From Panax quinquefolius (Eukaryota > Streptophyta > Magnoliopsida > Apiales > Araliaceae), in the NCBI GenBank assembly GCA_020205615.1, contig CM035162.1, positions 37,748,464 through 37,812,463 of the forward strand: 64,000 bases of DNA, given 5' to 3'. Below the pieces are notes generated by a model, which saw nothing but the letters and a program-made list of their open reading frames with translations, was not told where the DNA came from and did no database searches. Both the position numbers and the translations under genes were made by a program. Every line of letters begins with the position of its first letter. The stretch's first letter is position 1. Of this stretch, positions 10,247-21,954 are shown one piece after another.

Positions 10247-11369
10247 TTATTTATGGGACGAGTACCGTTTACGTCATAGTATAGTATAGGATACGAATTA
10301 AAAATGATCTTGTCTTGATTTATTACCATCCCCGTTTCAAATTATAAAATTATTGTTGATTTTTGAAAATATTTTTGAGACATTTGTATACTTAAAATTA
10401 AAATGATTTATTAAAAATTATGAAATAATAAATTTTAAATAATTAATACATTTTTAAAGGTAATTTATAATATTTATCATTCCATCTACTAAAGTTAAAG
10501 AAAATCTAGTCAATTTTGAATTTGAAAATATTTTAAATTCTTCAAAAAGTCAATAATTATAATATATTTTGGAACGAATAGAGTATATCTTATAGCTTAA
10601 AGTTCCTCATTGTTCATAAACAAATCAATCCTTCTAGGGCGACAAAGAAAGGGCGACTGAACTCCCAAAAAATGTATGATATTTATTCAAATTGAAATTT
10701 TTACAACTCTATTTTTTATATGTATCCAAAATACATCTAAATTACTGGATTCTGTAAAAAATTTAGTTGAAATAAATATTATACACTTTTTGAGAGTCAA
10801 AACAAAAAATAAATAAATTTGACTAGTTGACCTTTCCCGGTCGCCCTAGACTTATTGTAAACAAATTTGACCAAGTACATTATTACAAGTTTACTAGAAG
10901 CACGGGCGTCATGGATAATAATAATTAAAAAAAATTGATTTTGATAGATTATTGTAGATTTTTAATTAATTATGACTAATAAAAAATAATCATTTTAATT
11001 GTATTTAAGTTTGTAATGGAAATCTATATTAGCGTTTATATTGACACGATTTGTTTGAAATTCTAATCTGAATAGAATTATGAAACTCAAGTTTAAATAA
11101 GTTTTAATTTAGTTATGATCACAATTAGTTAGGAATGAATCCACTATAATTTTTCAACTAATGTTATAGTTATTATGTTTCAAATTCACATATATTATTA
11201 ATACAATTAATCATGTGATTTGATAAAATTTCAAGTTTAAATGAATTAAACTAGGTAGGATATTAATTTTGTAATGAAGTTCAAGACTAATATTAATATA
11301 ATTAAATCGCATGATATATCTCTTTAGTATGTTTAATTGTTTGTTTGTAATTATTTTGCAGTGAATTTT
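10247..11369 (+). repeat. Direct ~1.1-kb duplication, copy A (partner 15385-16500)
   Basis: From TTTATGGGACGAGTA to ATTATTTTGCAG the sequence is nearly identical to 15385-16500, differing by scattered substitutions and small indels. In copy A the block is followed directly by the upstream region and coding sequence of the intact F-box gene. In copy B it is separated from the F-box pseudogene by large insertions. No gene lies inside it. Confidence 0.9.
10326..10583. mobile_element. Stowaway-like MITE (degenerate)
   Basis: Flanked by TA on both sides. The ends CCGTTTCAAATTATA and, on the other strand, TTCGTTCCAAAATATA form a loose terminal inverted repeat of the Stowaway type. It is duplicated as part of the larger repeat (copy at 15456-15713), so it predates the duplication. 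Confidence 0.45.
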
Positions 11370-11512
11370 AAATATCATATTTTTTATTAAGATTACATCT
11401 ATAATATATCTTTTAAATATCATATTTTTATTAAGATTTCGTCTATAATATATCTCTTAAATATCATATTTTTATTAAGATTACATCTATAATATATCTT
11501 TTAAATATCGTT
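11366..11512 (+). repeat. Tandem repeat, about three ~50-bp units
   Basis: Units have the form TTAAATATCATATTTTTATT followed by AAGATTACATCTATAATATATC. Two units of the same repeat reappear at about 25318-25388 in the second copy of the segment. Confidence 0.75.
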
Positions 11513-12145
11513 TTGGAATTTTTTTAAAAAACAAGTAAGACCACGGGTGTATTTTATAAATAAAAAAAGTAAGTAGTTTTAATTCATTCCCTTTAATATT
11601 ATTTTATTTTTTAAAAGAATCATCGTTCTTAATAAATGTTTGTTATTTAAAAGGTGATGTTTTACATCCCTCTCTTCTTATATAATAATACTTTTAATGA
11701 TAAAAAGTTTTGATACAAAAAAGGTATACAAAATAATATGTATGATGATATATACAACCATCGTATCAACACATGATGGAATACCAATTAATTATAATCC
11801 GTTATTTTATTTTATATTAGCTTTTTATAATTATCTTTTATCATCGTAACATTACTCATTCTATATTTGGTAATAATAGGTACTCACGGATAAGTGATTC
11901 TTTTACGGAGAATTTTATGTCCTTAATTATTATAATATTTAAAAATTTTATTTATTAATATAATACAAAATTTATAAAAATATCTAAATTATTCATAAAT
12001 ACGTATAGGGACAAAACGAATCCGTTTCTGTTTTGGAACCAAATCCTATAATTAATCTGTAAGTGTCCCTATTCGAATCTGTTTCTGAGTTTCTGGTTTG
12101 AAACCAAATCCTATAATTATTCGGTAAGTCTTCCGTTTCAGTATG
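11513..12145. other. Upstream region of the F-box gene
   Basis: AT-rich non-coding DNA shared with 25390-25707 and 27346-27685 in the second copy. The C-TGTTTCTG...GGAACCAAATCCTATAATTA segment occurs twice between 12022 and 12120, an imperfect tandem duplication just upstream of the TATA box. Confidence 0.6.
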
Positions 12146-12153
12146 TATAAATA
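12146..12153 (+). promoter_or_regulatory. Candidate TATA box of the F-box gene
   Basis: TATAAATA lies 36 bp before the ATG and is conserved in the pseudogene copy (27686-27693). A start of transcription about 30 bp downstream would leave a very short 5' leader. Confidence 0.5.
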
Positions 12154-12188
12154 TATACAGACAAAACGAGAAGTTAATAGACGAGAGA

Positions 12189-13319
12189 ATGAGTAGTATT
12201 TTTTCAGAATTTTCGTACGATCTGATAGTTGCTATTGCTAAGCAAATAAATTCGTTTAACGATTTCATTGCTTTTGGTGGAGTCTGTAGATTATGGCGAT
12301 CTGCTGCGATTGAGGCCAATAAATTTGATATAGGTCCTTCTAATTGCTCATCATGGCCTTGGCTCATGCTTGATGAAAATTCCAATTCCGGCGCCGGCGA
12401 CGATGTGTCCTGCGTCCGGCCGTTCTATAGTCTCTCAAAGAGAATGAGTTTTAAGGTAAATTTACCTGAAACTAAGAGTAACAGATTATTTGCATCAAAG
12501 GGTTGGCTCATAAACATCGGTAACAATGGCATAGATATATCCATTGATTTGTTGCATCCCTTATCTCGTATTCAAATTATACTCCCACATCTCACATCCT
12601 CTTTGAAATATTATGATGATGGTTTACTTGATGATTGGTTTGTCGAGAAGGTTGTATTATCCTCGTCAAGTTCTTCAAGCGCAATAGTGATGGTTATTTA
12701 TGGCGATTCTTCCAAATTAGCCTTTTGTAATTTGGGAGCCAATGTTGTTGAATGGATAGGAATAAAAACTAGACCGGGTATATATTGCGATGTAATTCAT
12801 TACAGAGGGCATTTTTATGCCATTGATTGCAAAGGCAGAATTGTTGTTTGTGATGTTACTGGGACTAATCCTACTGTGGCAAATACTGTCGCAAAGATAC
12901 CCAAAAAATTGCTGAGATGTGGCAGGGTTAACAAGGAATTCTATTTGGTGGAATCAATGGGAAAGTTGTTGGTTATTACACGTGGAGAAGTAAGATTTCG
13001 GCTCATAAATGAAGATGATTATACTTGCGGAACAACTGGATTTCATATATTTGAATTTGATGTAAGTTGTGGAGTTTGGACGGAGTTGAATAATTTGGGT
13101 GATAGAGCTTTGTTTTTGGGTCACAATTCTTCCTTCTCTATCGAGAGCCGCGCCATTAATGGAGTCAAGCCAAATTGTATATATTTTGCTGATGATTTTA
13201 CAGAACATTACAGGAGTATAGATGAAGGAGGAGACCAAGATATTGGGATTTATAACTTGCAAGATCGAAGCTTTACGCCACAGTTCAATGGCAAATCCTG
13301 TATGTGGATTGCATTATGA
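12189..13319 (+). CDS. F-box/DUF295 (KIB-type) family protein, apparently intact
   Basis: A single-exon frame of 376 codons. Residues about 5-45 (FSYDLIVAIAKQINSFNDFI, then FGGVCRLWRSAA) form an F-box, the part that binds SKP1 in SCF ubiquitin ligases. Residues about 75-350 are the DUF295 region, predicted to be a beta-propeller-like substrate-recognition domain, with the typical SKGWLIN, YRGHFYAIDCKGRIVVCDV and a C-terminal IGIYNLQDRSF. Length is normal for the family. The ATG at 12189 was chosen because the pseudogene copy has the same position (it also has an ATG six bases upstream, lost here by a 3-bp difference). No stop or frameshift is seen. It is one of at least three copies in the window, the other two broken. 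The substrate is unknown. Confidence 0.88.
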   Translation: MSSIFSEFSYDLIVAIAKQINSFNDFIAFGGVCRLWRSAAIEANKFDIGPSNCSSWPWLMLDENSNSGAGDDVSCVRPFYSLSKRMSFKVNLPETKSNRLFASKGWLINIGNNGIDISIDLLHPLSRIQIILPHLTSSLKYYDDGLLDDWFVEKVVLSSSSSSSAIVMVIYGDSSKLAFCNLGANVVEWIGIKTRPGIYCDVIHYRGHFYAIDCKGRIVVCDVTGTNPTVANTVAKIPKKLLRCGRVNKEFYLVESMGKLLVITRGEVRFRLINEDDYTCGTTGFHIFEFDVSCGVWTELNNLGDRALFLGHNSSFSIESRAINGVKPNCIYFADDFTEHYRSIDEGGDQDIGIYNLQDRSFTPQFNGKSCMWIAL

Positions 13320-14478
13320 TTATATTTAGTTCGAGACTAATAGTTTTTAGCTAGAGGATCAAGTAGTTTCTATTATTTCTGATTTAATCATGGGATATAT
13401 AGTAATCTATATGCTATGCGTAAGTTTATTTTTAATATACGTGGATTTAATCTTTATGAGCACGGATTGGATTACGATATTCTTTTATGTCTTCTTAGTG
13501 AATACTGAGTTATTATGGTCAATCGCAATTCTCAGATAGGGTATTTTGGATGCCAATAAATATATAATTAATAGTATTGGTGAAGGAGATGGTAGGGCTT
13601 AGGTTTGGGTAATAGAAAAGGGTGAAAGAAGAAATCTGGAGGATATTTTAGTATTTAAGGAGAAAGACTGTCAGGTAGTTAGGTACTGGGGTAGTTTTGA
13701 TATCAATTGATCAACATCTAGCATTGACCATTAATTTTTGGATGAAAATTTCAAAAACTAATGGAATGAAAGCTTTTTAAGAGTTCAGTTAACGTCCCTA
13801 TATTTATCTATATGATATATAATAAGACAAAAAATGAGTTTTAAGTTGGGGGTAATATTGTTAATTTCAATATTCGCTTTCAAAATTTACATATGTATTC
13901 ACATCATATTGGATAATATTTGCATCTGTGTCAAAATGAATACGAATACATGATATGTAATTACGAATGCAGATATATTACATATTTTTATCCGTTAATA
14001 TTCATATTCACGACAAACGGTTGCCACGAACACTATTCAAGCAACTATGATCCTAACACTAATTGATTTCGATATTGAATGATCCAGATTAATCTCAATT
14101 TTTCCCATGCCGCTAGAAACTCTAGCGAAACAAATATTCCTTATAACGAAAAAGTCCCTCATATTATTGTGCCACACTGTGTGCCGCTATAAGTTGTGGT
14201 GTCAGTGTGGCTAATATATTGACATAATTAACAAATGCATGCTATCATTATAGATTATACTATGGGATCTCAATAAATGAAGAAAATAGAGACTAATGAC
14301 GTGTCATGATTAAATGACAATATGAATCAACCTTTCTAAGCACCATCAAAAAATATTAACATAAATTTAAAATAATTTAATGATAATTATATAAATAAAT
14401 ATTTTATGTAAATACATTGCCATAAAATTATAAAAAGAGTTTAAATTTAAAAATAAAGAAGAGATCAAAAAGAGTTTA
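13320..14478. other. Non-coding downstream of the F-box gene
   Basis: 13320-13490 is the conserved 3' flank also found after the F-box fragment at 57396-57545. The rest is AT-rich. Around 14167-14205 CCACACTGTGTGCC...GGTGTCAGTGTGG forms an imperfect inverted repeat. No gene seen. Confidence 0.5.
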
Positions 14479-14911
14479 TATGACGCCCCAAAATAGGTAT
14501 AAATCACTCATTCTGAGTCGTCAAGTACATGGTACAAAATACAAATACAACTTAATTTATACAATACGACAAAATCGTAGCTGAGATTTTTAACACGAAT
14601 ATTGTCTTTTAGACAATATCCAAGCTCAAATGGAGTCCTCATTACAATTATTATCACACTATTTTACAGAATAGTGAGGACTACTAATGCAACCATCTGG
14701 ACCGTCACTCCATTCCCCGACTAGTCTCATTTATATTCTCATTTCCTGAAGAGAACAATGAAAGCAAAAGGGTGAGCTCAACTAGCCTAGTAAGAAATAT
14801 TATGACTAAGATAATGCAGAATAAATTATAGTTAGCCTTCAACAGTGTTCAACTGATAAACAACAAGTTTAACTGCAGCGGAACAAGCAATCTATTAGAA
14901 GAGTCAATCAT
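14479..14911 (-). mobile_element. Truncated gypsy LTR fragment
   Basis: This is the reverse complement of the last ~430 bp of the long LTR family. TGACGCCCCAAAATAGG matches the LTR end GGGGCGTCA, followed by the conserved GAGTCGTCAAGTACATGGTAC and GGAGTCCTCATTACAATTATT. The match stops near 14911 at AGAAGAGTCAA, so this is a truncated piece with no internal region. Confidence 0.8.
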
Positions 14912-15150
14912 TCTAATATTTTTTTTATCCAATCCTTTATTTAATCCTGAAAAAAAAACAAACATAACATGAGATTATTTTAAGTTATCCCATGAATAAT
15001 CCAATAAAAAATAAACATGTGATTATGACTATTTAATCCTAGGATTAATATTCTTGGGATTATAATATCATGAATTATAATATCGGGATTATAATCCTTG
15101 CAAACAAACATGACTTTTGACTTTTATAAACAAATTTATATCATAGTAAA
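14912..15150. other. AT-rich spacer, possible MITE remnant
   Basis: Several GGATTATAATATC and GATTATAATCC segments in both orientations lie between 15040 and 15110. They suggest a decayed small inverted-repeat element, but I cannot define its ends. Confidence 0.3.
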
Positions 15151-15152
15151 TA

Positions 15153-15399
15153 CTCCCACTATTCCATAATAAATGTTTTAATTTGACTTTTATGATCAAA
15201 TCGACTATTTTAAAATTAATAAATCTTTAAAAAATCAAAATATATGATGAGTGATTATGAACATAATAAGCTAAAGAGAACGTATTATTAATGTCAAGTT
15301 TTGTGATTTAAAATTTTTATATAAATATTTTTAATTATTAATTTTAAAATAATTAATTTAATCATTAAAGTTAAACTATGATATTTATTATGGGACGAG
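15153..15399. mobile_element. Stowaway MITE
   Basis: 247 bp flanked by TA on both sides. The left end CTCCCACTATTCCATAATAA and the right end, read on the other strand, CTCGTCCCATAATAAATA form a Stowaway-type terminal inverted repeat. Copy B of the 1.1-kb duplication starts within its right end. Confidence 0.7.
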
Positions 15400-16500
15400 T
15401 ATCGCTTACGCCATAGTTTAGGATATGAATTAAAATGATCTTGTCTGATTTATTACTATCCCCGCTTTCAAATTATAAAATTATTATTGATTTTTGAAAA
15501 TATTTTTGAGACATTTGTAAACTTAAAATTAAAATGATTCATTAAAAATTATGAAATAATAAATTTTAAATAATTAATATATTTTTAAGGTAATTTATAA
15601 TATTTATCATTCCATCGACTAAAGTTAAAGAAAATCTAGTCAATTTTGAATTTGAAAATATTTGAAGTTCTTCAAAAAGTCAATAACGATAATATATTTT
15701 GGAACGAAAAGAGTATATCTTATAGCTTAAAGTTCCTCATTATTCATAAACAAATCAATTCTTCTAGAGCGACAGAGAAATGGCGACCGGACTCCCAAAA
15801 AATGTATAATATTTATTCAAATTGAAATTTTTACAACTCTATTTTTTATATGTATCCAAAATACATCTAAATTACTGGATTCTGTAAAAAATTTTGTTGA
15901 AATAAATATTATACACTTTTTGAGAGTCAAAACAAAAAAATAAATAAATTTGACTAGTTGACCTTTTCCTTGTCGCCTCCTGACTTATTGTAAACAAATT
16001 TGACCAAGTACATTATTACAAGTTTACTAGAAGCACGGGGCGTCATGGATAATAATAATTAAAAAAATTGATTTTGATAGATTATTTTAGATTTTAATTA
16101 ATTATGACTAATAAAAATAATCATTTTAATTGTATTTAAGTTTGTAATGAAAATCTATATTAGCGTTTATATTGACACGATTTGTTTGAAATTCTAATCT
16201 GAATAGAATTATGAAACTCAAGTTTAAATAAGTTTTAATTTAGTTATGATCACAATTAGTTAGGAATGAATCCACTATAATTTTTCAACTAATGTTATAG
16301 TTATTATGTTTCAAATTCACATATATTATTAATACAATTAATCATGTGATTTGATAAAATTTCAAGTTTAAATGAATTAAACTAGGTAGGATATTAATTT
16401 TGTAATGAAGTTCAAGACTAATATTAATATAATTAAATCGCATAATATATCTCTTTAGTATGTTTAATTGTTTGTTTGTAATTATTTTGCAGGTGAATTT
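15385..16500 (+). repeat. Direct ~1.1-kb duplication, copy B
   Basis: Partner of 10247-11369. It includes a second copy of the Stowaway-like MITE (15456-15713). In copy A the next bases lead into the F-box upstream region; here that continuation only reappears at about 25300. The 8.8 kb between them is therefore inserted DNA. Confidence 0.9.
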
Positions 16501-17033
16501 TTCAGTGAATTGTCTTTTACCAATTTTGTAATAAAATTGATAAAATCAAAAATAAAAATTCTTTTAGAAGTTACTTTTTCTAATTATAGATTGGTTGAGT
16601 TTCTTTTAAACACTTAACAAATTTATATAGTATATATTTAATTATTAATTATTATAAATTTGTATAGTACTTATAAATAGGGAAAAATGATCTTTTCTCT
16701 TCTATTTCTCTTAGAGATATGAATATCTTGAAATTTGGATAGTATTTAATTGATATAAGTTTGGATAGTACTTATGCTGATATGAATTAGGAAAATTGGA
16801 CCAAAAATTGATGAAACCTAACCAAGTTTATGCTTTTAATTATATTGTAGTTTATTATATCTAATATTTATTACTATCTATTATTATATTTTTTTGGGTC
16901 CTTTATTTTTTTAATAGAAATAAGTGATATACAACTTCTTTAATATCAAATACTTTCTTACTCTTTTTTTTTTTTTACTTTGTAAAGCACTTTTTCACAT
17001 TATAAAAATTGCTTTTTGTGAAACTGTTTATTA
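16501..17033. other. Insert-side AT-rich DNA before the pogo-like element
   Basis: Absent from copy A of the duplicated segment. It is AT-rich with no recognisable gene or terminal structure. Confidence 0.4.
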
Positions 17034-17209
17034 CAGTAAAACCTCTATTTAGGAATAGACTTGAGATCAAACTATTTATATTTTAATTGAGAGGTTATTA
17101 CTAAATAGAGGTATTGGTACAAAATATTTTCCGAACACCCAAAAATATTCACTTTAACAAAAATATCAAAAAGAACTCCCTAATAATTATTATTTAGATT
17201 TTCAAACTA

Positions 17210-17345
17210 GGAAAATGTAGTCTTTTATAGGAAATATAGTCTTTTATAAGAAAATGTGGTCTTTTATAGAAAATATAGTCTTTTATAGGAAAATATAGCC
17301 TATTATAAAAAATATAGTCTTTTATAGGAAAATGTAGTTCTTTAA
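17210..17345 (+). repeat. ~19-bp minisatellite, about seven units
   Basis: Units of the form GGAAAATGTAGTCTTTTATA with small variations, inside the left part of the pogo-like element. Confidence 0.8.
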
Positions 17346-17984
17346 AATTAATATTGTCTCTCTCACACATATATATATGTGAAATTTATTATATATATTA
17401 AATCACAGTACATGACACAATAATTTGACATCTGTCATTCTACAAATTGAACGCATGTCCATCCTAGTGTTCATTATTACCCATGACAAAAATACCCAAC
17501 AAAACATATGAAGTTGTAAAATACCTAAATTCATTCCCCTACTTCCCCTACTTCCCCTAAATCTGGGATCATATATTTCAAACGGCGAAGAATACTCAGC
17601 CCCAAAGGATAAACATCCCTAAATCTCGAATCACCATTCAAATATGGCATCAAAAGAAACACTCCCGTCCCTACCCTCCTTCCGCGCATCACTCTCTGCT
17701 GCAAATTCCCTAAGGACGGCGAATAAGAAGCAAACCCAAGATATCCCAGCTCTTTTTTGTGCTTTAATGATGCTTTCTCTCTCTACTCACGTTCTCACTC
17801 TCTCCCCGTCCTCATAGCTTTAATACACAGATTATTGTTTTACTATTTTACTATTTTATTGTTTTACTATTTTGTTTGTTTACAAAATATATACTGCTAC
17901 CTCATGGCTCCGTGGCTCCATCCTAATGAATATCACATTTTAATGTTATTTTATGGATAGGATTGATTGCAAATGTATCGCTGC

Positions 17985-19384
17985 TTCCCCACTTATTTCC
18001 CAGCAAAGCTGGAGGCTTTCCTGTAATTCTACAAACCCACTGTTTTTTTATTCAACTTAATTTTGTATTTCTGTATTTGGGTTCTGAGTGATTTTTGAAA
18101 ATTTTGAACTTTAGGCTTGGTTGGATCCAATTAACTTACCTCCGGGACAGTCTTGTGTCTGTGGCATCTGCGGTGAACCTTTGCAGTTCTTGCTTCAGGT
18201 ATTTTCTTCTTGAGATATACTAGCTCAGTTCCAAACTATAACATTATTGACTTTTGAAAGTCAATTTGAAACTCAAAATTGAGATGATTAATGTAAAATT
18301 ATGAAAGAAATTTTATAGTACATTTTAGATAGTTTACAAATTTCGTCATTCTATTAACTAAATTTTAAAGGAATTCATGTTAATCTTGAGTTGGCAAATA
18401 TTCACTTTAAAAAGTCAAAATAATGATCTTATATTTTATATTTTGGGATGGGATAGAGTATTTGTCAATTTGTTATAGACTTACAATACATGAGTGTAAA
18501 TTACAGACTCCCTCTGTCCTCATCTTTAAAAAATGAGAGTCCATGTTGTTTTCCCAAATAGATAGGCAAAGATAATGCTATATGGGCGTGTTGGAAAAAT
18601 AGCTAAACTTAGCTTTTATTTAACTTGGAAATTGATAATAATAATAATAAAAAGTAAAATGCATTAATATTTAAGAGTAACTATAATCGAATGACACCAG
18701 TGAGATATGCAGCTATGGATGTTTTATTCAGCAATAGAATTATCCAGTAACAAACTAACAGTTTGACCTAATATTACCTATCAATCATGATTCATGAACT
18801 AGATACTGCTATATGGAGATTAAGGTCAAGTTTTGGATTGCAGGGCTTTTGTTGTGTACCTTACAAGTGTCAATGCGTAGGTTGAGCAACTAGAATGTTG
18901 TCTTTTATTCATTGTGTACTTAAGTTGTTTGACTTCAAGTCACTCATTTTGCATTGTGGGAGGGAGAACATTGCCTGTTTGATGATATATATTGGTTATT
19001 TATCTAGGTATATGCACCGCTTTCTGAAAAGGAATCAATATTCCATCGCACCTTATTTATATTCATGTGTGCATCAATGAAGTGTCTTCTCCAAGATCAA
19101 CATGAGCAGTGGAAACGCCATCCAGAAAAGGCATCTCGAAGGTATCTGCCAACACATCATCTTAGTTTTATATTTGCTTGTCACTAATACATTCCTACAG
19201 TCTTAGCGAGTAATTGTTAACTACAAAACTGATTTTTAAGCTTTCTTTATTTTCCTTTTGTCTCTAAATGAATAATATTTTTGAAGTTTGAAGATTTTTC
19301 GTTGTCAATTGCCTCGGTCCAATCCTTTTTACTCCAGTGAACCCCCAAGACATGATGGGACAGACAAACCTTCTGAGGTTGGAG
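17985..19384 (+). pseudogene. PDCD2-like gene fragment (four exons)
   Basis: PDCD2 family proteins are zinc-finger (MYND-type) proteins linked to ribosomal protein handling; here only the middle is present. Exon ends fit splice consensus: about 17985-18022 (LFPSKAGGFP, then GTAATT), 18115-18198 (AWLDPINLPPGQ, CGICGEPLQFLLQ), 19008-19141 (VYAPLSEKESIFHRTLFIF, then LLQDQHEQWKR) and 19287-19384 (FRCQLPRSNPFYSSE, HDGTDKP). These exons join in frame without stops. The N-terminal part and the C-terminal zinc-finger and TSR-like domains are missing. Sequence after 19384 no longer matches. The fragment is well preserved, suggesting recent capture. I infer that it is not a functional gene. An ATG frame at 17644 upstream is of unknown origin. 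Confidence 0.82.
18220..18458. mobile_element. Stowaway-like MITE in a PDCD2-like intron
   Basis: Flanked by TA. The left end CTAGCTCAGTTCCAAACTATA and the right end, on the other strand, CTCTATCCCATCCCAAAAT are related but degenerate. Confidence 0.4.
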
Positions 19385-19557
19385 GTATTACATCTCTGTT
19401 TCATTGCTCTTGGAGTTCTCGCCAATGGACTATTTTTAAAACTTCTGCCATAAAAGGAGAAGGACTCTTTTGAAGGCTTGAACTGGTAAGCTTAATTATT
19501 GGCAAAGCATTGTTGATTATTCAGATGTTTCCAGGCATTAGTACAAAGAGAATTGTA

Positions 19558-19804
19558 CTCCCACTGTTCCATAAAATAGGTTCATTAATGATTTTTTGAA
19601 GTCAGTATGAGATGTATTTTAAATTTCAAAATTGATATTAATTAATTTACTTTTAGACAAAACAATTATGAAAATTGTAAACTATCTAACTATTATCACT
19701 AATTAAATTTTTTATTGATTTCGAAAGTCAAATTAATTACATCAATTTTGAATTTGAAAATTTCTTAAATTGACTTTGAAACCTATATTTTTGAATGGAG
19801 GGAG
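19558..19804. mobile_element. Stowaway MITE
   Basis: 247 bp with TA on both sides. Ends are CTCCCACTGTTCCATAAAATAGG trimmed by family and, on the other strand, CTCCCTCCATTCAAAAATATA. The interior has the long TTGACTT/AAGTCAA-rich arms usual for this group. It lies inside the Helitron. Confidence 0.75.
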
Positions 19805-20627
19805 TATTACTTTTAAACACTACTTACATCATACATGGGTTCTCCTTGGATGTGACTGTTCTTAGTAGTGCTCCTTTGACAGTACTACAGTAGGGTCACA
19901 ATTTATTTTACATTTTGTGAGTTTGATATACCTATTCCTGTTTCAATTTGAAAGTGCATTTTGTTTCTAAGTTTGATATACCTATTCCCGAACTTCATTT
20001 AAGAACCAGGAGCACCATACCTAAGCCTTTTAGCTCATGACTTTCACTTCCATTTTCCTCCATAATACTGACCTTCAAAAAGTAAAAAATGTCTGAGGTA
20101 TTAATGAAGACTGTGTCTCAGAGAAGTTTGTAGTCACAAGTCATCATACAAGCATATATGCCATGTCTATTTCTCACCCCAACTTTCCTAATAATTTGCA
20201 AAGCATTTGATATTGTTTCATATTCTGGGTCGGGGCATATCATTTGATATGGTTTCATATTTGATATTGTTTCATTTGATATTGTTTCAATATATTATGT
20301 GAATATACTAATACATTTTGGATGGTACTCTACATATGTTACCCGGTAAGCTTACCAAGTTTTAATTAGCAAGTATATAACTATCCCAATCAGTACTAGG
20401 TATTTGTTTCCTCTTCTAATCTCAGATTTTCCTTTATGAAAGGATCATGGAGTACGTATGATGACACTCTTGGAAAATGTTTCAATGATTTCATGTTGGT
20501 CTCTGATGCTTACGACCCTGATAGCAATATTGTTTAAAGCAGATTTACACTAATGTTCTAATTGCTAACTGTTTTTGGGCTTTTATTAACATTAACTTGC
20601 TTCTTTGGTTGATTTTATTAAGAAATT

Positions 20628-20768
20628 ATGCGGACGTCGGGATTTGTATCCAATCAAAGTTTCATGGATCATGAAAGAATGGGGCCCGAGCGGCCATATA
20701 GGCCGTTAGGTCAACAACCTAATGGAGGACCAATGGATGTGGAAACATGGTCCTCAATGCAATCAGAG
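20628..20768 (+). pseudogene. Unidentified host-gene exon inside the Helitron
   Basis: The open frame GFVSNQSFMDHERMGPERPY followed by PNGGPMDVETWSSMQSE is preceded by an acceptor-like TTATTAAG and ends at CAGAG|GTAAAA, a donor-like site. Composition is clearly coding-like and differs from the flanks. I do not recognise the protein. Upstream, 20440-20530 also reads as protein-like (SWSTYDDTLGKCFNDFMLV) but ends in a stop. Confidence 0.4.
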
Positions 20769-21005
20769 GTAAAAAGATTTCTATTTATTGTAGGAGGTGT
20801 ATTTGTTAGAGTCCCTTCCGTTATGGTTAATTTGTTATAATGTTGAAATGAAAAGAAATTATGGACTACCCTTTGATCCTATCATGTCATTCATATGCTC
20901 ACTACAAATCAAGATTCTTGCTTTAGTGGCAGATGCATGCAGTTAATCTCTCAAGACATGTTCTAAGACATTATTAAATATTTACATCATGTTTCTTTCT
21001 AAAAT

Positions 21006-21581
21006 TCATTTTATTGCAAATAGATCTACCATGCAAGAGTATTGTTCAATCCCAGGATCAATATGATAATCATGTTTCATCGCATAGAACCATTTCTGCC
21101 CCTCTTCAACCAGTCCACAATGATCACAAGCAGACAATACTGCAGTAAATGTTATCGTTGTCGGAATAAAACCGCCATATCTCATTTCATTGAATAAAGC
21201 CAATGCTTCAAAACCATAACCATTCGTAGCATATCCCATCAACATAGAATTCCATGAAGCTTCATCATATTTTATCATTTGGTCAAACAGCTTCCTACCT
21301 TGGTGCACAAATCCACACTTGCAATAAAAATCAACAAGGGAAGTAGATATGATCTGATCAAAATCCAGACCAATAATGGTTGCTTTGGCAAATACCTGTT
21401 CACCAAGCTCAAGTGTAGAAATGCTAGCACACGCACTAAGCACACTGGCCAAGCTAAATTTGTCCATTTTCAAATCCATTTTATTCATCTTGCAGAAAAG
21501 ATCCAGTGCTTCGACTGGACACCCATTTTGATTTAAACCCACTACCATTGAATTCCAAGAGATCAAGCTTTTAGATGGCAT
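21006..21581 (-). pseudogene. PPR protein fragment
   Basis: Pentatricopeptide repeat proteins bind organellar RNA. The 191-codon frame contains about five consecutive PPR motifs of the PLS type: SLISWNSMVVGLNQNGCPVE, then DKFSLASVLSACASI, STSLVDFYCKCGFV, ASWNSMLMGYATNGYG, TTITFTAVLSACDHCG and YSCMVDLFA. There is no targeting peptide and no C-terminal E or DYW domain. The frame starts mid-protein and is cut after FAIK. It lies opposite in strand to the PDCD2-like and Iwr1-like exons, as expected for separate captures. The reading frame is still open, so capture was probably recent. Confidence 0.85.
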
Positions 21582-21954
21582 AGAGTATTATCTGTTTCTA
21601 GCTATTATCTTTTTGCTGCTCATTATATTATTAGTGTAAACCCTGACTATTTTATTATTATATCTCCTAAAATTTTTACTATAATCTATTTGAATCTTTT
21701 TAGGTAATTCTATGATCTTTGAACGGGTTCTCTCTAACCCTTAAATTCACTCAAAAAACTATGCATTTTCTTTTCTAATTCGGTTTCTTCTTTTTTGTCG
21801 TATGTATATCTAGAAATGTTTTCAAATTTACTTTATACATTCTGTTGCTATTTGATAATTAATTATTGATTTTTGAATGTAAATTATGGATTCTAAATAT
21901 GCATCATATGATATTGAATTATTATTACTTCATCTTCTTTCTCTGTCATGTTAG

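Noticed and set aside
12954..13262. Antisense frame of 102 codons across the F-box gene
   Set aside because: Shadow of a well-supported sense gene.
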